Shown piece by piece: positions 33,904-42,600 of a stretch of 64,000 nucleotides of DNA. This DNA is from Virgisporangium aliadipatigenens (lineage in GTDB: Bacteria; Actinomycetota; Actinomycetes; Mycobacteriales; Micromonosporaceae), in assembly GCF_016863615.1 (NCBI RefSeq), contig NZ_BOPF01000014.1, forward strand, positions 62,001 to 126,000, read 5' to 3'. Both the position numbers and the translations under genes were made by a program. How positions within the stretch are numbered: position 1 is the stretch's first letter; every line of letters starts with the position of its first letter. Below the pieces are notes generated by a model. That model was not told where the DNA came from and ran no database searches. It saw nothing but the letters and a program-made list of their open reading frames with translations.

Positions 33904-35634
33904 ATGACCGCGCAGGCCCGCCTTCTGGGCGGGAGGTACCAGGTCGGCGAGCTCCTCGGCTTCGGCGGCATGGCCGAGGTGCACCGTGGTCGTGATCTGC
34001 GGCTCGGCCGGGACGTGGCGATCAAGACGCTGCGTCACGACCTCGCACGGGACGCGACGTTCCAGATGCGGTTCCAACGGGAGGCACAAAACTCCGCCTC
34101 ACTCAACCACCCGGCGATCGTGGCTGTCTACGACACCGGTGAGGAGATCGGCTCCAGCGGCGAGAAGCTGCCCTACATCGTCATGGAGTTCGTCAACGGT
34201 CGGACGTTGAAGGAGGTGCTCGGCGTCGAGGGACGGCTCCAGTCCCGGCGTGCGCTCGAACTCACCGCCGACGTCTGCTCCGCCCTGGACTTCAGCCACC
34301 GGCACGGGATCATCCACCGGGACATCAAGCCCGGAAACGTGATGATGACCCAGACCGGCCAGGTCAAGGTCATGGACTTCGGTATCGCGCGGGCCCTGGC
34401 CAGCGGTGCGAGCACGATGACCCAGACCTCGGCCGTGATCGGCACCGCGCAGTACCTGTCTCCGGAGCAGGCGCGCGGCGAGGCCGTCGACGCCCGCAGC
34501 GACGTCTATGCGACCGGCTGCCTCATCTTCGAACTGCTCACCGGCCAGCCGCCGTTTGTCGGCGACAACCCGGTGAGCGTCGCCTACCAGCACGTGCGGG
34601 AGGAGCCCCGCGCACCGAGCGAGCTCAATCCCGACGTCACGCCCGAGATCGACTCGGTGGTGCTGAAGGCCCTCGCGAAGAACCCGGCCAACCGTTACCA
34701 GAGCGCCGGCGAGATGCGCGCCGACCTGCTGCGTGCCGCGGCCGGTCGCCCGGTCTCGGCCCCGCCGGTGATGTCCGAGGACCAGCGCACCGCGATGATG
34801 GCCCCGCAGCAGCGGGTGGCCGGTCCGCCGACCCGCCCGGTGGCGCGGGTGGCCGACCGGCGTCAGCAGAAGAACGGCGCCACCGCGATCGTGGTGTTGA
34901 TCACAATCCTGGGCATGCTGGCGTTCGGCGCACTGGGGCTGGGGCTGTACCTGGCCAACCAGAGCAGTGACGTCAGCGTTCCCGACCTCACCGGCAAGAC
35001 CGCCCAGGAGGCGGAGAAGCTGCTGGCGGACCAGAAGCTGCGCGGGAAGTCGGGCAACGCGCCGGACAACTGCGACCAGAAGACGATGAAGGACAAGGTC
35101 GTCGCCCAGCAACCGGCGAAGGACACCTCCGTCGCCGAGGGCACCGAGATCAGCTACCAGGTCTGTCGCGGCCCGGGTGAGACGACGGTGCCCAACCTCG
35201 TCGGCAAGAACCGGGCGCAGGCGCAGAAGGAACTGGACGACCGCAAGCTCAGGGCGGAGTTCAAGGAGGTCTCCGACAAGGCGCCGGTCGGCCAGGTCGT
35301 CTCGACCAGCCCGGGCGGCGGGGACGCGATCAAGGAGGGCGCGACCGTCACGGTCAACCTCTCCAAGGGCGACCAGAAGCAGATGCCCAGCCTCAAGGGC
35401 AAGAGCCGGGCGCAGGCCGAGCAGGAGCTCGAGGGCGCGGGCATCGACTACCGGGTGGTGGAGCAGACCACCACCAACTCGTCCGACTTCGGCAGGGTGA
35501 TCAGCACGGACCCGGGGGCCGGCGCGACGGTCCGGTCCGGTCAAACGGTGACTGTCAACGTGGGCAAGCAACAGGCAGCACCGTCGAGCGCACCGCCGTC
35601 GTCGCCGAGCGGCAGCCCGTCACCGAACCCGTAG
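33904..35634 (+). CDS. pknB: PknB, PASTA-domain Ser/Thr kinase
   Basis: A 576-residue kinase: LGFGGMAEV loop, VAIKTL lysine, IIHRDIKPGNVMM, MDFGIARAL, GTAQYLSPEQARGEAVDARSDVYATGCLIFELLTG. A juxtamembrane linker, one membrane segment (AIVVLITILGMLAFGALGLGLYL) and three PASTA domains (starting VSVPDLTGKTAQEAEKL, TTVPNLVGKNRAQAQKEL and KQMPSLKGKSRAQAEQEL) follow; mycobacterial PknB has four. The first PASTA has a Cys pair. It senses lipid II/muropeptides and phosphorylates division proteins. ATG at 33904 has AAGGACGAG upstream; the ORF upstream to 33856 is not conserved-looking. A terminator ends the operon. Confidence 0.96.
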   Translation: MTAQARLLGGRYQVGELLGFGGMAEVHRGRDLRLGRDVAIKTLRHDLARDATFQMRFQREAQNSASLNHPAIVAVYDTGEEIGSSGEKLPYIVMEFVNGRTLKEVLGVEGRLQSRRALELTADVCSALDFSHRHGIIHRDIKPGNVMMTQTGQVKVMDFGIARALASGASTMTQTSAVIGTAQYLSPEQARGEAVDARSDVYATGCLIFELLTGQPPFVGDNPVSVAYQHVREEPRAPSELNPDVTPEIDSVVLKALAKNPANRYQSAGEMRADLLRAAAGRPVSAPPVMSEDQRTAMMAPQQRVAGPPTRPVARVADRRQQKNGATAIVVLITILGMLAFGALGLGLYLANQSSDVSVPDLTGKTAQEAEKLLADQKLRGKSGNAPDNCDQKTMKDKVVAQQPAKDTSVAEGTEISYQVCRGPGETTVPNLVGKNRAQAQKELDDRKLRAEFKEVSDKAPVGQVVSTSPGGGDAIKEGATVTVNLSKGDQKQMPSLKGKSRAQAEQELEGAGIDYRVVEQTTTNSSDFGRVISTDPGAGATVRSGQTVTVNVGKQQAAPSSAPPSSPSGSPSPNP

Positions 35635-35650
35635 CCTCACCAGATACGAG

Positions 35651-35687
35651 AACGGCGCCATCCCGCACGGGGTGGCGCCGTTTCTGT
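35651..35687 (+). terminator. terminator of the division/signalling operon
   Basis: AACGGCGCCATCCC and GGGGTGGCGCCGTT form a 14-pair stem (one wobble) with a 4-base loop GCAC, then TTTCTGT. It lies 16 bases after the pknB stop and faces the convergent glutamine amidotransferase gene. Confidence 0.9.
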
Positions 35688-35709
35688 CGATGCGTCGGGT
35701 GCCGGTCCC

Positions 35710-36357
35710 TCAGGCGGCGAACGCCGCGAGCCGCCGCGCCTCGACCTCGGCGGCCAGGGCGGGCGCCCGTTCGGTGGCCTCGGCGAACCCGCACGCCGCG
35801 AGCCAGTTGGCCAGCATGAGATGCCCACCCTGGGTCAGCACCGACTCGGGGTGGAACTGCACACCCTCGATCGGCAACGTGCGGTGGCGCATGGCCATCA
35901 CGACGCCGCTGGCGGTGCGCCCGGTGACCTCGATCTCCGGCGGCAGGGTGGCCTCGTCGACGGCGAGCGAGTGGTACCGCGTCGCGATGAACGGCGTCGG
36001 CAGCCCGGCCAGCACCCCGACCCCCGCGTGGTGCACCTCGGAGGTCTTGCCGTGCAGCAGTTCGGGCGCCCGGTCGACGACCCCGCCGTACACCGCCCCG
36101 AACGCCTGGTGCCCCAGGCAGACGCCGAAGATGGGCAGGTCACCGGCGTACTCCTCGATGACCTTCATGCAGATGCCGGCGCGCTGCGGGGTACCCGGCC
36201 CGGGGGAGAGCAGCACACCGCCGGGGCGCGAGGCTCCCACCTCGGCGACGCTGATCTCGTCGTTGCGCCGAACGTCGCATTCGACCCCGAGCTGCCCCAG
36301 GTACTGCACGAGGTTGAACACGAACGAGTCGTAGTTGTCGATCACCAGGACGCGCAC
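35710..36357 (-). CDS. class I glutamine amidotransferase (PabA/TrpG type)
   Basis: A 215-residue amidotransferase: RVLVIDNYDSFVFNLVQYLGQLG at the start, nucleophile Cys in FGVCLGHQAFG, and the His-Glu pair in GVQFHPESVLTQGG. It supplies ammonia for aminodeoxychorismate (folate) or anthranilate (tryptophan) synthesis; the position beside pknB matches the gene called trpG in mycobacteria. No large subunit is nearby. GTG at 36357 is the first start in front of the conserved VLVIDNYDSF. Confidence 0.93.
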   Translation of the reverse strand: MRVLVIDNYDSFVFNLVQYLGQLGVECDVRRNDEISVAEVGASRPGGVLLSPGPGTPQRAGICMKVIEEYAGDLPIFGVCLGHQAFGAVYGGVVDRAPELLHGKTSEVHHAGVGVLAGLPTPFIATRYHSLAVDEATLPPEIEVTGRTASGVVMAMRHRTLPIEGVQFHPESVLTQGGHLMLANWLAACGFAEATERAPALAAEVEARRLAAFAA

Positions 36358-36365
36358 GACGTGCT

Positions 36366-36665
36366 TTACCTCCGGCTCGGCGACGGGGTCGGGACCGACG
36401 TGATCGAGGCCGACGGGTGCGGCTGGTTCTGCTCCGTGTCGTACGGGATCACGCCGTCCGGCGGCAGGCTCTCCGACGGGTCGACGCTCGTGGGCCGGTC
36501 GCCGTTCTCGTCGGAGACGTTCACGTCGTCGAACGGTAGCAGTGGCTCGGCGGCCGGGAATCCCCAGAACCAGAGGCCCGACACCGCGACGGCGATGAGC
36601 AGCAGCGAGCCGATGATCTTTCCGGGCAGGCCGAACGGCAGCTTGCGCCAGATGAACGCGTACAC
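36366..36665 (-). CDS. small single-pass membrane protein
   Basis: A 99-residue protein: MYAFIWRKLPFGLPG, one membrane segment (KIIGSLLLIAVAVSGLWFWGF), then an acidic extracellular part with D-D-V-N-V-S-D-E-N-G-D and a Pro/Ser-rich end. It lies between the sortase (3 bases apart) and the amidotransferase, in the same operon. The position suggests an accessory of the sortase or a division-associated protein; I do not recognise the family. Confidence 0.75.
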   Translation of the reverse strand: MYAFIWRKLPFGLPGKIIGSLLLIAVAVSGLWFWGFPAAEPLLPFDDVNVSDENGDRPTSVDPSESLPPDGVIPYDTEQNQPHPSASITSVPTPSPSRR

Positions 36666-36668
36666 GGC

Positions 36669-38810
36669 TCAGCTCTCCAGTTCGCGTGGCTGGCCGCTGT
36701 CGTGCGGCGACGAGCGGATCAGTTCCGCGTGCACGATGAGCCGCTGATAGTTGTTGTACTTCGGGTTGCACGTGGTCAACGTCAGCATCGCCGTCGTCGG
36801 CGCGGCGCCCGGCTGGTTGGGCACCGGGGCCACCACCTGCACCGCCGTCGGCAGCACGACGTGCGACTGCTTCACGGAGTACACGTACCAGTTTTGCTTG
36901 GTCTCGACGACGATCGCGTCACCGAGCTGGATCTTGTCCATGTCCCAGAAGATCGACGGCGTGCGGTGGCCGGCGACGGAGAAGTTGCCGATCTCGCCCG
37001 GCATCACGGTGTCGGGGTAGTGCCCCGGCGCGTGCTTGATGTCGGACGGCCGCACGCCCTGGTTGATCACCCAGTGCTTGCCCATCCGCGGGATGTACAG
37101 CTTGGCGAACGGTTCCCCCAGGGCCGGCGGCGGCTGCGGGCCGGAACTCGCGCTCGGCGACGGGCCGGGCGACTGCCCCCAGTCCTGTGCCAGCTGCTTG
37201 TCGAGGTTGCCCTGTTCGGCGGCGACGATGGCGGCCTTGCCCCACACCTCGTACGCCGCGAAGAGCAGCACGATCAGGCCGAACGTGATGAGGACCTCGC
37301 CGGTACCCCGGGCGAAGGCCCGCAGCATCGTCGCTGGAGTGGTGCGGGTGAACTGGACAAACACGCTCTTGTAGCCGTCTCCGGTTCGCACGGGTCGCAG
37401 GGGGATCACCTTGACCCCCTTGGGCGCGGCCGACGGCCTGCCTCCGTCGTCCTCCGGAAGGTCGTCCTCGGGCGATATCCGGGGGATGATCGCCGTGCGG
37501 TCCTCGGGCGCGATCGGCTTCAGCACCGTGATGGTGGCGCCGTCCCCATCGTCGCCCAGGTCGCCGCCATCGCGGGTGTTCTTCGCCGAATCCGCCTCGA
37601 TCCGGTCGTTTTTCCGGGAACGCCGTGAGCGCCGGCCGCGCGGCTCCGGCAGCCGCGGCGGCGCCAGCCCGAGGTCCGCGAGCGACGAGTCGGCGAGCAC
37701 CGGCAGGATCGTCGTGCTCTCCGCGAGAGCGGCGTGCGCGGCCCCATCCGGCGCCCCGACCTGAACGCCCGCGGGCTCCGCGGCATACGCGGGCGGGACC
37801 GGCGCGACGGCCGTCTCGACCGCCTGCGTGACGCCGGCCGACGTCGACAGCTCGATCGCCCCGCCACCCGAAGCCGCGCCACCTGAAGCCAGACCACCCA
37901 AAGCCGGGCCACCCAAAGCCGAGCCGCCTGAAGCCGGTCCGGCCACAGTCGGGCCGACCACCGTCGGCGGCCCGCTCGCACCGGGCGAGCCGAGGTCGCC
38001 GGGCAGGTGCGCGTCGGCTGCGGAGAAGGCGTCGGCGGGCGGGACAGCGACCACCGGCGAACCGATCTCGCCCAGCGGGGCGACCGCCCCAGGCGGCGGG
38101 CCCGCAAGCGGCAGGCCGACAACCCCGGGACCGACCGGCGACACAAACGGCTCGGTGGCCCCCGGCCGAACGCCCCCGGCGAGCGGCGCTACGACCGGCA
38201 ACGCAACATCCGCCGGAGCGGCATCCGGCAGGGCGACGCCCGACAGCGCGGAGGCGGACTGAGCGGTGTCCGGCCGAGCCGGGTCATGCGGGGTCGCGGC
38301 CGGGAGAGCCGCATCTGGCCAGGCGACGGCGGACAGGGCGGTTTCCGGTCGAGCCGCGTCGGGCGCCCCCGGCACCGGCTCGTCGTCGGGATCGGGAGCC
38401 CGCCGCGACCCGCGATACTCCCGCTGCACCGGCACCTCCCCGGGTAACGAGCCCGCCGAGTGCGACGAGCCCCCCAAAGGCAAGGACGCCGAGTGCGACG
38501 GGGCCGCCAGAGGCGAGGAGCCCGAGGCTGCAGAGGGCGAGGGGATCGGCGCCGGCGGCGCCGGCGGGAGTGGCGGCGCCGGCGGGACCGACAGGGCCGG
38601 CGAGACCAGCGGGGCCGGTGAGGCGGCCGGAGCGGCGGATGCCGGCGAAGCGGCGGGCTCGGCAGCCCGATGCGCACCCCCGTTCGCGGCCGGCCGCGAC
38701 CCGTACGTGCGCTGCGGCGGTGGAGCCGCAACCGGCGCAGCGGGCTCGACAGTGACCGTGTCCCCTCCGGACTCGGACCCCGGCTGCTCGAACCTGCTGC
38801 GCTCGCTCAT
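36669..38810 (-). CDS. class E sortase with a very long disordered N-terminal region
   Basis: A 713-residue protein. Only the last ~190 residues form the sortase: membrane segment near residue 505 (GEVLITFGLIVLLFAAYEVW), catalytic His in FSVAGHRTPS, Cys in LTLTTCNPKYNNYQRLIVHAEL with the following Arg. Class E sortases attach secreted proteins, including chaplins in Streptomyces, to the cell wall (established). The first ~490 residues are Ala/Pro/Gly/Ser-rich with repeats such as G-P-A-L-G-G-L-A-S-G-G-A-A-S-G-G and are cytoplasmic, far longer than usual. A link with the chaplin-like protein at 8824 is possible, but that protein lacks an obvious C-terminal sorting signal. Confidence 0.9.
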   Translation of the reverse strand: MSERSRFEQPGSESGGDTVTVEPAAPVAAPPPQRTYGSRPAANGGAHRAAEPAASPASAAPAASPAPLVSPALSVPPAPPLPPAPPAPIPSPSAASGSSPLAAPSHSASLPLGGSSHSAGSLPGEVPVQREYRGSRRAPDPDDEPVPGAPDAARPETALSAVAWPDAALPAATPHDPARPDTAQSASALSGVALPDAAPADVALPVVAPLAGGVRPGATEPFVSPVGPGVVGLPLAGPPPGAVAPLGEIGSPVVAVPPADAFSAADAHLPGDLGSPGASGPPTVVGPTVAGPASGGSALGGPALGGLASGGAASGGGAIELSTSAGVTQAVETAVAPVPPAYAAEPAGVQVGAPDGAAHAALAESTTILPVLADSSLADLGLAPPRLPEPRGRRSRRSRKNDRIEADSAKNTRDGGDLGDDGDGATITVLKPIAPEDRTAIIPRISPEDDLPEDDGGRPSAAPKGVKVIPLRPVRTGDGYKSVFVQFTRTTPATMLRAFARGTGEVLITFGLIVLLFAAYEVWGKAAIVAAEQGNLDKQLAQDWGQSPGPSPSASSGPQPPPALGEPFAKLYIPRMGKHWVINQGVRPSDIKHAPGHYPDTVMPGEIGNFSVAGHRTPSIFWDMDKIQLGDAIVVETKQNWYVYSVKQSHVVLPTAVQVVAPVPNQPGAAPTTAMLTLTTCNPKYNNYQRLIVHAELIRSSPHDSGQPRELES

Positions 38811-38830
38811 ACCGTGCTACCCCCACCCGT

Positions 38831-39640
38831 TCACGACGGCACCTTGGCCGAGCGCAGCGTGAGCGAACCCTGGTAGGCCGGCACCTGCACGTCACTCTCG
38901 ACGCGCACGTCGTAGCCCAGCCCGTAGTCGACCACCGCGGCACGGAAGAGCCGTACGCCCTCGGCGTTGTCCAGCGCCCGCTGCATCGCCGCCGCGTCGC
39001 CGATAGCCGAGATCACAAATGGAGGAGAATACCTGCGTCCGTCGAGCAGGAGCGTATTTCCGACGCAGCGAACCGCGCTGGTCGAGATGACCCGCACTCC
39101 CATGATCGTCATCGCCTCGGCGCCACCCGCCCAGAGCGCGTTGACCACGGCCTGAACATCCTGCTGGTGCACGACCAGGTCATCGACGCTCGCACCGGCG
39201 GGCCGGCTGCCGTCGGGGCGCCGCGGTGCGTCGTTCAGCCGCACGGTCAGCCCGGGGCCTCGCAGCGCGGTCAGCCCGGCCCCGCCCTGCTGCGAACCGG
39301 CCGTCGCCTGCGCTCGCGCCACGCCGACGTCGTAGCCGGCGACGTTGCCCGTGAGCTCCTGCACCTGGCGGCGCAGCTCGGCCGCGCGCGCCTCGGCTTC
39401 CTTGACGTCGCGTTCACGCTCGCCGATGAGATTGGTCAGTTCAGGGCGGCGGTCATTCCTCAGGTCCGTCCCGGCGGCGGTGCGGGCGGTGGTCGTGAAG
39501 AGTAGCCCGGCGGCGAACGCCACCGTCGGCACCAGCACTGACCAGCCTCGACGGCGGTCGCCGCGCCGCCTGGGACGCAGTGCGGAACCGGTGCGACGAA
39601 GGGCCGCCGACCACGACGCGCGGCCGGATGTGTACTCCAC
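38831..39640 (-). CDS. DUF881-family membrane protein
   Basis: A 269-residue protein with a basic N-terminus, one membrane segment (WSVLVPTVAFAAGLLFTTTA), a coiled-coil helix (NLIGERERDVKEAEARAAELRRQVQELTG) and the DUF881 domain (GPGLTVRLNDAP, VHQQDVQAVVNALWAGGAEAMTIMGVRVIST, PPFVISAIGDAAAMQRAL). The GTG at 39640 has GGGAGGGGG upstream. In actinobacteria this family sits beside crgA near pknB and is thought to act at the divisome (position conserved, function unproven). Confidence 0.9.
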   Translation of the reverse strand: MEYTSGRASWSAALRRTGSALRPRRRGDRRRGWSVLVPTVAFAAGLLFTTTARTAAGTDLRNDRRPELTNLIGERERDVKEAEARAAELRRQVQELTGNVAGYDVGVARAQATAGSQQGGAGLTALRGPGLTVRLNDAPRRPDGSRPAGASVDDLVVHQQDVQAVVNALWAGGAEAMTIMGVRVISTSAVRCVGNTLLLDGRRYSPPFVISAIGDAAAMQRALDNAEGVRLFRAAVVDYGLGYDVRVESDVQVPAYQGSLTLRSAKVPS

Positions 39641-39740
39641 TACGCCCCCTCCCTGTGAATGCGCGCCGATTTGACTACCCTGGTCGTGAGCATTCTCGCA
39701 CCGCGGGGGTGCGCACACCGAGCCCCTCCTGGAGAGCGCA

Positions 39741-40004
39741 GTGCCGAAATCGAGCGTACGCAAGAAGAAGATCTACACGCCGCCCGCCGAGTTGCGGCCG
39801 ACGACGACGACAACGTCGCGCAGGCCGAGCCCGGTCTGGGTGCCGGCGCTGGCGGTGACGCTCATCACGGCCGGTATCGGCTGGCTGGTGGTGTTCTACC
39901 TTTCCCAGGGCCTGTACCCGGTCAACTCATGGGGATACTGGAACCTGGCCGTCGGGTTCGGCGCCATGGTGGCATCATTGGGCATTCTGTCCAAGTGGCG
40001 TTGA
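39741..40004 (+). CDS. crgA: CrgA cell-division protein
   Basis: An 87-residue protein with basic N-terminus (MPKSSVRKKKIYTPPAELRP) and two membrane segments (PALAVTLITAGIGWLVVFYL and WNLAVGFGAMVASLGIL) joined by the CrgA-type loop SQGLYPVNSWGYWN. CrgA localises to the septum and recruits PBPs in mycobacteria; in Streptomyces it delays FtsZ ring formation in aerial hyphae. GTG start with GGAGAG upstream; divergent from the DUF881 gene. Confidence 0.96.
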   Translation: MPKSSVRKKKIYTPPAELRPTTTTTSRRPSPVWVPALAVTLITAGIGWLVVFYLSQGLYPVNSWGYWNLAVGFGAMVASLGILSKWR

Positions 40005-40105
40005 GTTCATCACCCGTTCGGTCCCTCAAGTTACCGGCTGGTACGTGACGGCCTAAGCTTCCTCTGATCGCCCCAGGCGGGTGAGAGGCGTTCGGAGGGG
40101 GCAAC

Positions 40106-42217
40106 ATGGGCCCGGTCCAGGTGGTGGCAACGGTGCTCGCCGCGATCATTACGGTCACGGCGATCGCGCTCGCGGTGCGCGCCGTCCGTCAGATGGTCAA
40201 GGTGATCCGGCTCGGCCAGCCGGTTCCGGTCGAACGGTTCGGAGCTGCCGGGCAGCGCACCGTCACCATGCTGCGCGAGACGCTTGGGCACACCCGCATG
40301 CTCAAGTGGACCTGGATCGGGGCCGCGCACTGGTTCGTGATGGTGTCCTTCGGGATCCTGTTCACGCTGGTGCTGGAGGCGTATTTCGACGTCGTCAGCC
40401 CCACCGCGCACCTGCCGCTGCTGGGCGGTTGGACGCCGTACGGGCTGGTGACGGAGTTCGTGGGGTACGGCGGGCTGGTCGGCATCCTGTACCTGATGAG
40501 CGTGCGCCTGCGAAACAGGCCGGGGCGCACGCGCGGGCTCTCGCGGTTCACCGGCTCGACGATGTGGCAGGCGTACTTCGTCGAGTACGTGATCCTCGGG
40601 GTGCTGCTGTGCGGCATCCTCATCCGTTCCCTCAAATACGCGTCGGGACACGGGGAGTACCCGGCGTGGGCGACGCCGCTGAGCTACGGCCTGGGCCAGG
40701 TCCTTCCGGACAGTGAGACGGCGATCACGCTGGTCGCCCTCGTCAAGATCTTCATCTCGATGTCGTGGCTGATCACGATCTCGTTGAACGTCACCATGGG
40801 CGTCGCCTGGCACCGCTTCCTCGCCTTCCCCAACATCTGGTTCAAGCGCAGCGGCACCGAGAAGGCCGCCCTGGGCGCGCTCCAGCCGATGATGTCCGGC
40901 GGCAAGCCGCTCGACTTCGAGGAGGCGGACCCGGAGAAGGACGCGTTCGGCGTGGCGACCGTGGAGCAGTTCACCTGGAAGGGCCTGCTCGACTTCTCGA
41001 CCTGCACCGAGTGCGGCCGCTGCCAGTCCCAGTGCCCGGCGTGGAACACCGCCAAGCCGCTGTCGCCGAAACTGCTGGTCCTGAGCCTGCGCGACCACGC
41101 GTACGCGAAGGCGCCGTACCTGCTCGACCCGGAGGGTGCCCCGGAGGCCGCCAAGCTGGAGGCCGACCGGCCGCTCATCGGGACCGAGGAGGAGAACGGC
41201 ATCATCGACCCGGACGTCCTGTGGTCCTGCACCACCTGCGGCGCCTGCGTCGAGCAGTGCCCGGTCGACATCGAACACGTCGACCACATCGTCGACATGC
41301 GCCGCTACCAGGTGCTCATCGAGTCGAACTTCCCCAGCGAGGCCGGCGTCATGCTGCGCAACCTGGAGAACAAGGGCAACCCGTGGGGCGCCGCGCCCAA
41401 CACCCGCGAGGACTGGACGAAGGGCCTCGACTTCGAGGTGCCGCGCGTCGGCGAGGCCGAGGACTTCGAGTACCTGTTCTGGGTGGGGTGCGCGGGGGCG
41501 TTCGAGGACCGGGCGAAGAAGACCACGCGGGCCGTGGCGACGCTGCTGCACGAGGCCGGCGTGAAGTTCGCGATCCTGGGCGAGGGCGAGACCTGCACCG
41601 GTGATCCGGCGCGGCGCATCGGCAACGAGTTCGTGTTCCAGATGATGGCGCAGCAGAACGTCGAGACGCTCAACGAGGCCGGCGTGAAGAAGATCGTCGC
41701 CACCTGCCCGCACTGCTTCAACACGCTGGCCAACGAGTACGGCCAGGTCGGCGGCAACTACGAGGTCATCCACCACACGCAGCTCCTCGCGCAGCTGGTG
41801 GCCGACAAGAAGCTGACGCCGGTGCAGCCGATCGACGGCGGCCTCACCTACCACGACCCCTGCTACCTGGGCCGGCACAACCGGGTGTTCGCGCCGCCGC
41901 GCGAGGTGCTGGGCGCGATCGCCGGACCGGAACAGTCGCTGACGGAGATGCCGCGTTTCGCGGAGCGGTCGTTCTGCTGCGGTGCCGGTGGGGCCCGCAT
42001 GTGGATGGAGGAGCGCATCGGCAAGCGGATCAACGTGGAACGGGTCGAGGAGGCGCTCTCCACCGGGGCGAACACGGTGGCGGTGTCGTGCCCGTTCTGC
42101 CTGACGATGCTGGGCGACGGGGTCACCGGCAAGAAGGCCAACGGGCTGGCCGACGACGCGGTCGAGGTGGTCGACGTCGCGACGGTGCTGCTTCGTTCGG
42201 TAAAACCGCAGAGCTGA
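40106..42217 (+). CDS. etfD: EtfD-like membrane Fe-S oxidoreductase
   Basis: A 703-residue protein: about six membrane segments in the first ~240 residues, two 4Fe-4S motifs (C-T-E-C-G-R-C-Q-S-Q-C-P and C-T-T-C-G-A-C-V-E-Q-C-P), and two CCG-type cysteine domains (CPHCFNTLANEYG, DPCYLGRHN, CCGAGGARMW, CPFCLTML). This layout matches mycobacterial Rv0338c/EtfD, which accepts electrons from ETF during acyl-CoA oxidation and passes them to quinone (established). It plausibly receives electrons from the acyl-CoA dehydrogenase at 12426. Convergent with the small gene at 42223, 5 bases between them. Confidence 0.92.
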   Translation: MGPVQVVATVLAAIITVTAIALAVRAVRQMVKVIRLGQPVPVERFGAAGQRTVTMLRETLGHTRMLKWTWIGAAHWFVMVSFGILFTLVLEAYFDVVSPTAHLPLLGGWTPYGLVTEFVGYGGLVGILYLMSVRLRNRPGRTRGLSRFTGSTMWQAYFVEYVILGVLLCGILIRSLKYASGHGEYPAWATPLSYGLGQVLPDSETAITLVALVKIFISMSWLITISLNVTMGVAWHRFLAFPNIWFKRSGTEKAALGALQPMMSGGKPLDFEEADPEKDAFGVATVEQFTWKGLLDFSTCTECGRCQSQCPAWNTAKPLSPKLLVLSLRDHAYAKAPYLLDPEGAPEAAKLEADRPLIGTEEENGIIDPDVLWSCTTCGACVEQCPVDIEHVDHIVDMRRYQVLIESNFPSEAGVMLRNLENKGNPWGAAPNTREDWTKGLDFEVPRVGEAEDFEYLFWVGCAGAFEDRAKKTTRAVATLLHEAGVKFAILGEGETCTGDPARRIGNEFVFQMMAQQNVETLNEAGVKKIVATCPHCFNTLANEYGQVGGNYEVIHHTQLLAQLVADKKLTPVQPIDGGLTYHDPCYLGRHNRVFAPPREVLGAIAGPEQSLTEMPRFAERSFCCGAGGARMWMEERIGKRINVERVEEALSTGANTVAVSCPFCLTMLGDGVTGKKANGLADDAVEVVDVATVLLRSVKPQS

Positions 42218-42222
42218 GAACG

Positions 42223-42453
42223 CTACATCTTTCCGGCGGCGCGCAGCCCGAGGAAGAACACGAACAGCAGACCCAGCACGGCCAGCACCGCCTTCAGGCT
42301 GTGCAGGCCGGTGTCGTTGCGCTTGGTGCGCAGGCCACCCATCAGCTGCTTGGTGCCCTTGAGGTTGGCACGCGCCGATTTGAAACGCGCGAAGCTGCCG
42401 CCGGCCCAGACGCCGACGACGAGCGCGACAACAATGAAAACCAACGTGTCCAT
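42223..42453 (-). CDS. small membrane protein
   Basis: A 76-residue protein, MDTLVFIVVALVVGVWAGGSF as a first membrane segment, a basic loop (RFKSARANLKGTKQLMGGLRTKRND) and a second hydrophobic segment (LAVLGLLFVFFLGLRAAG). ATG at 42453 follows GGAGG at good distance. Divergent from the CBS-domain membrane proteins. No recognised family. Confidence 0.75.
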   Translation of the reverse strand: MDTLVFIVVALVVGVWAGGSFARFKSARANLKGTKQLMGGLRTKRNDTGLHSLKAVLAVLGLLFVFFLGLRAAGKM

Positions 42454-42600
42454 CAATCCTCCACACCGGGGGACACACCGAGGCGACAGACGGTAGCCGC
42501 CAGCATCCCGTGCCGGGGCGGCAAAGACAATGGTGACATGCACACCGTCGCCGGCAGGGGAGACATCCGCCCAGTACGATGACGGCGAGGTGAGACGACG

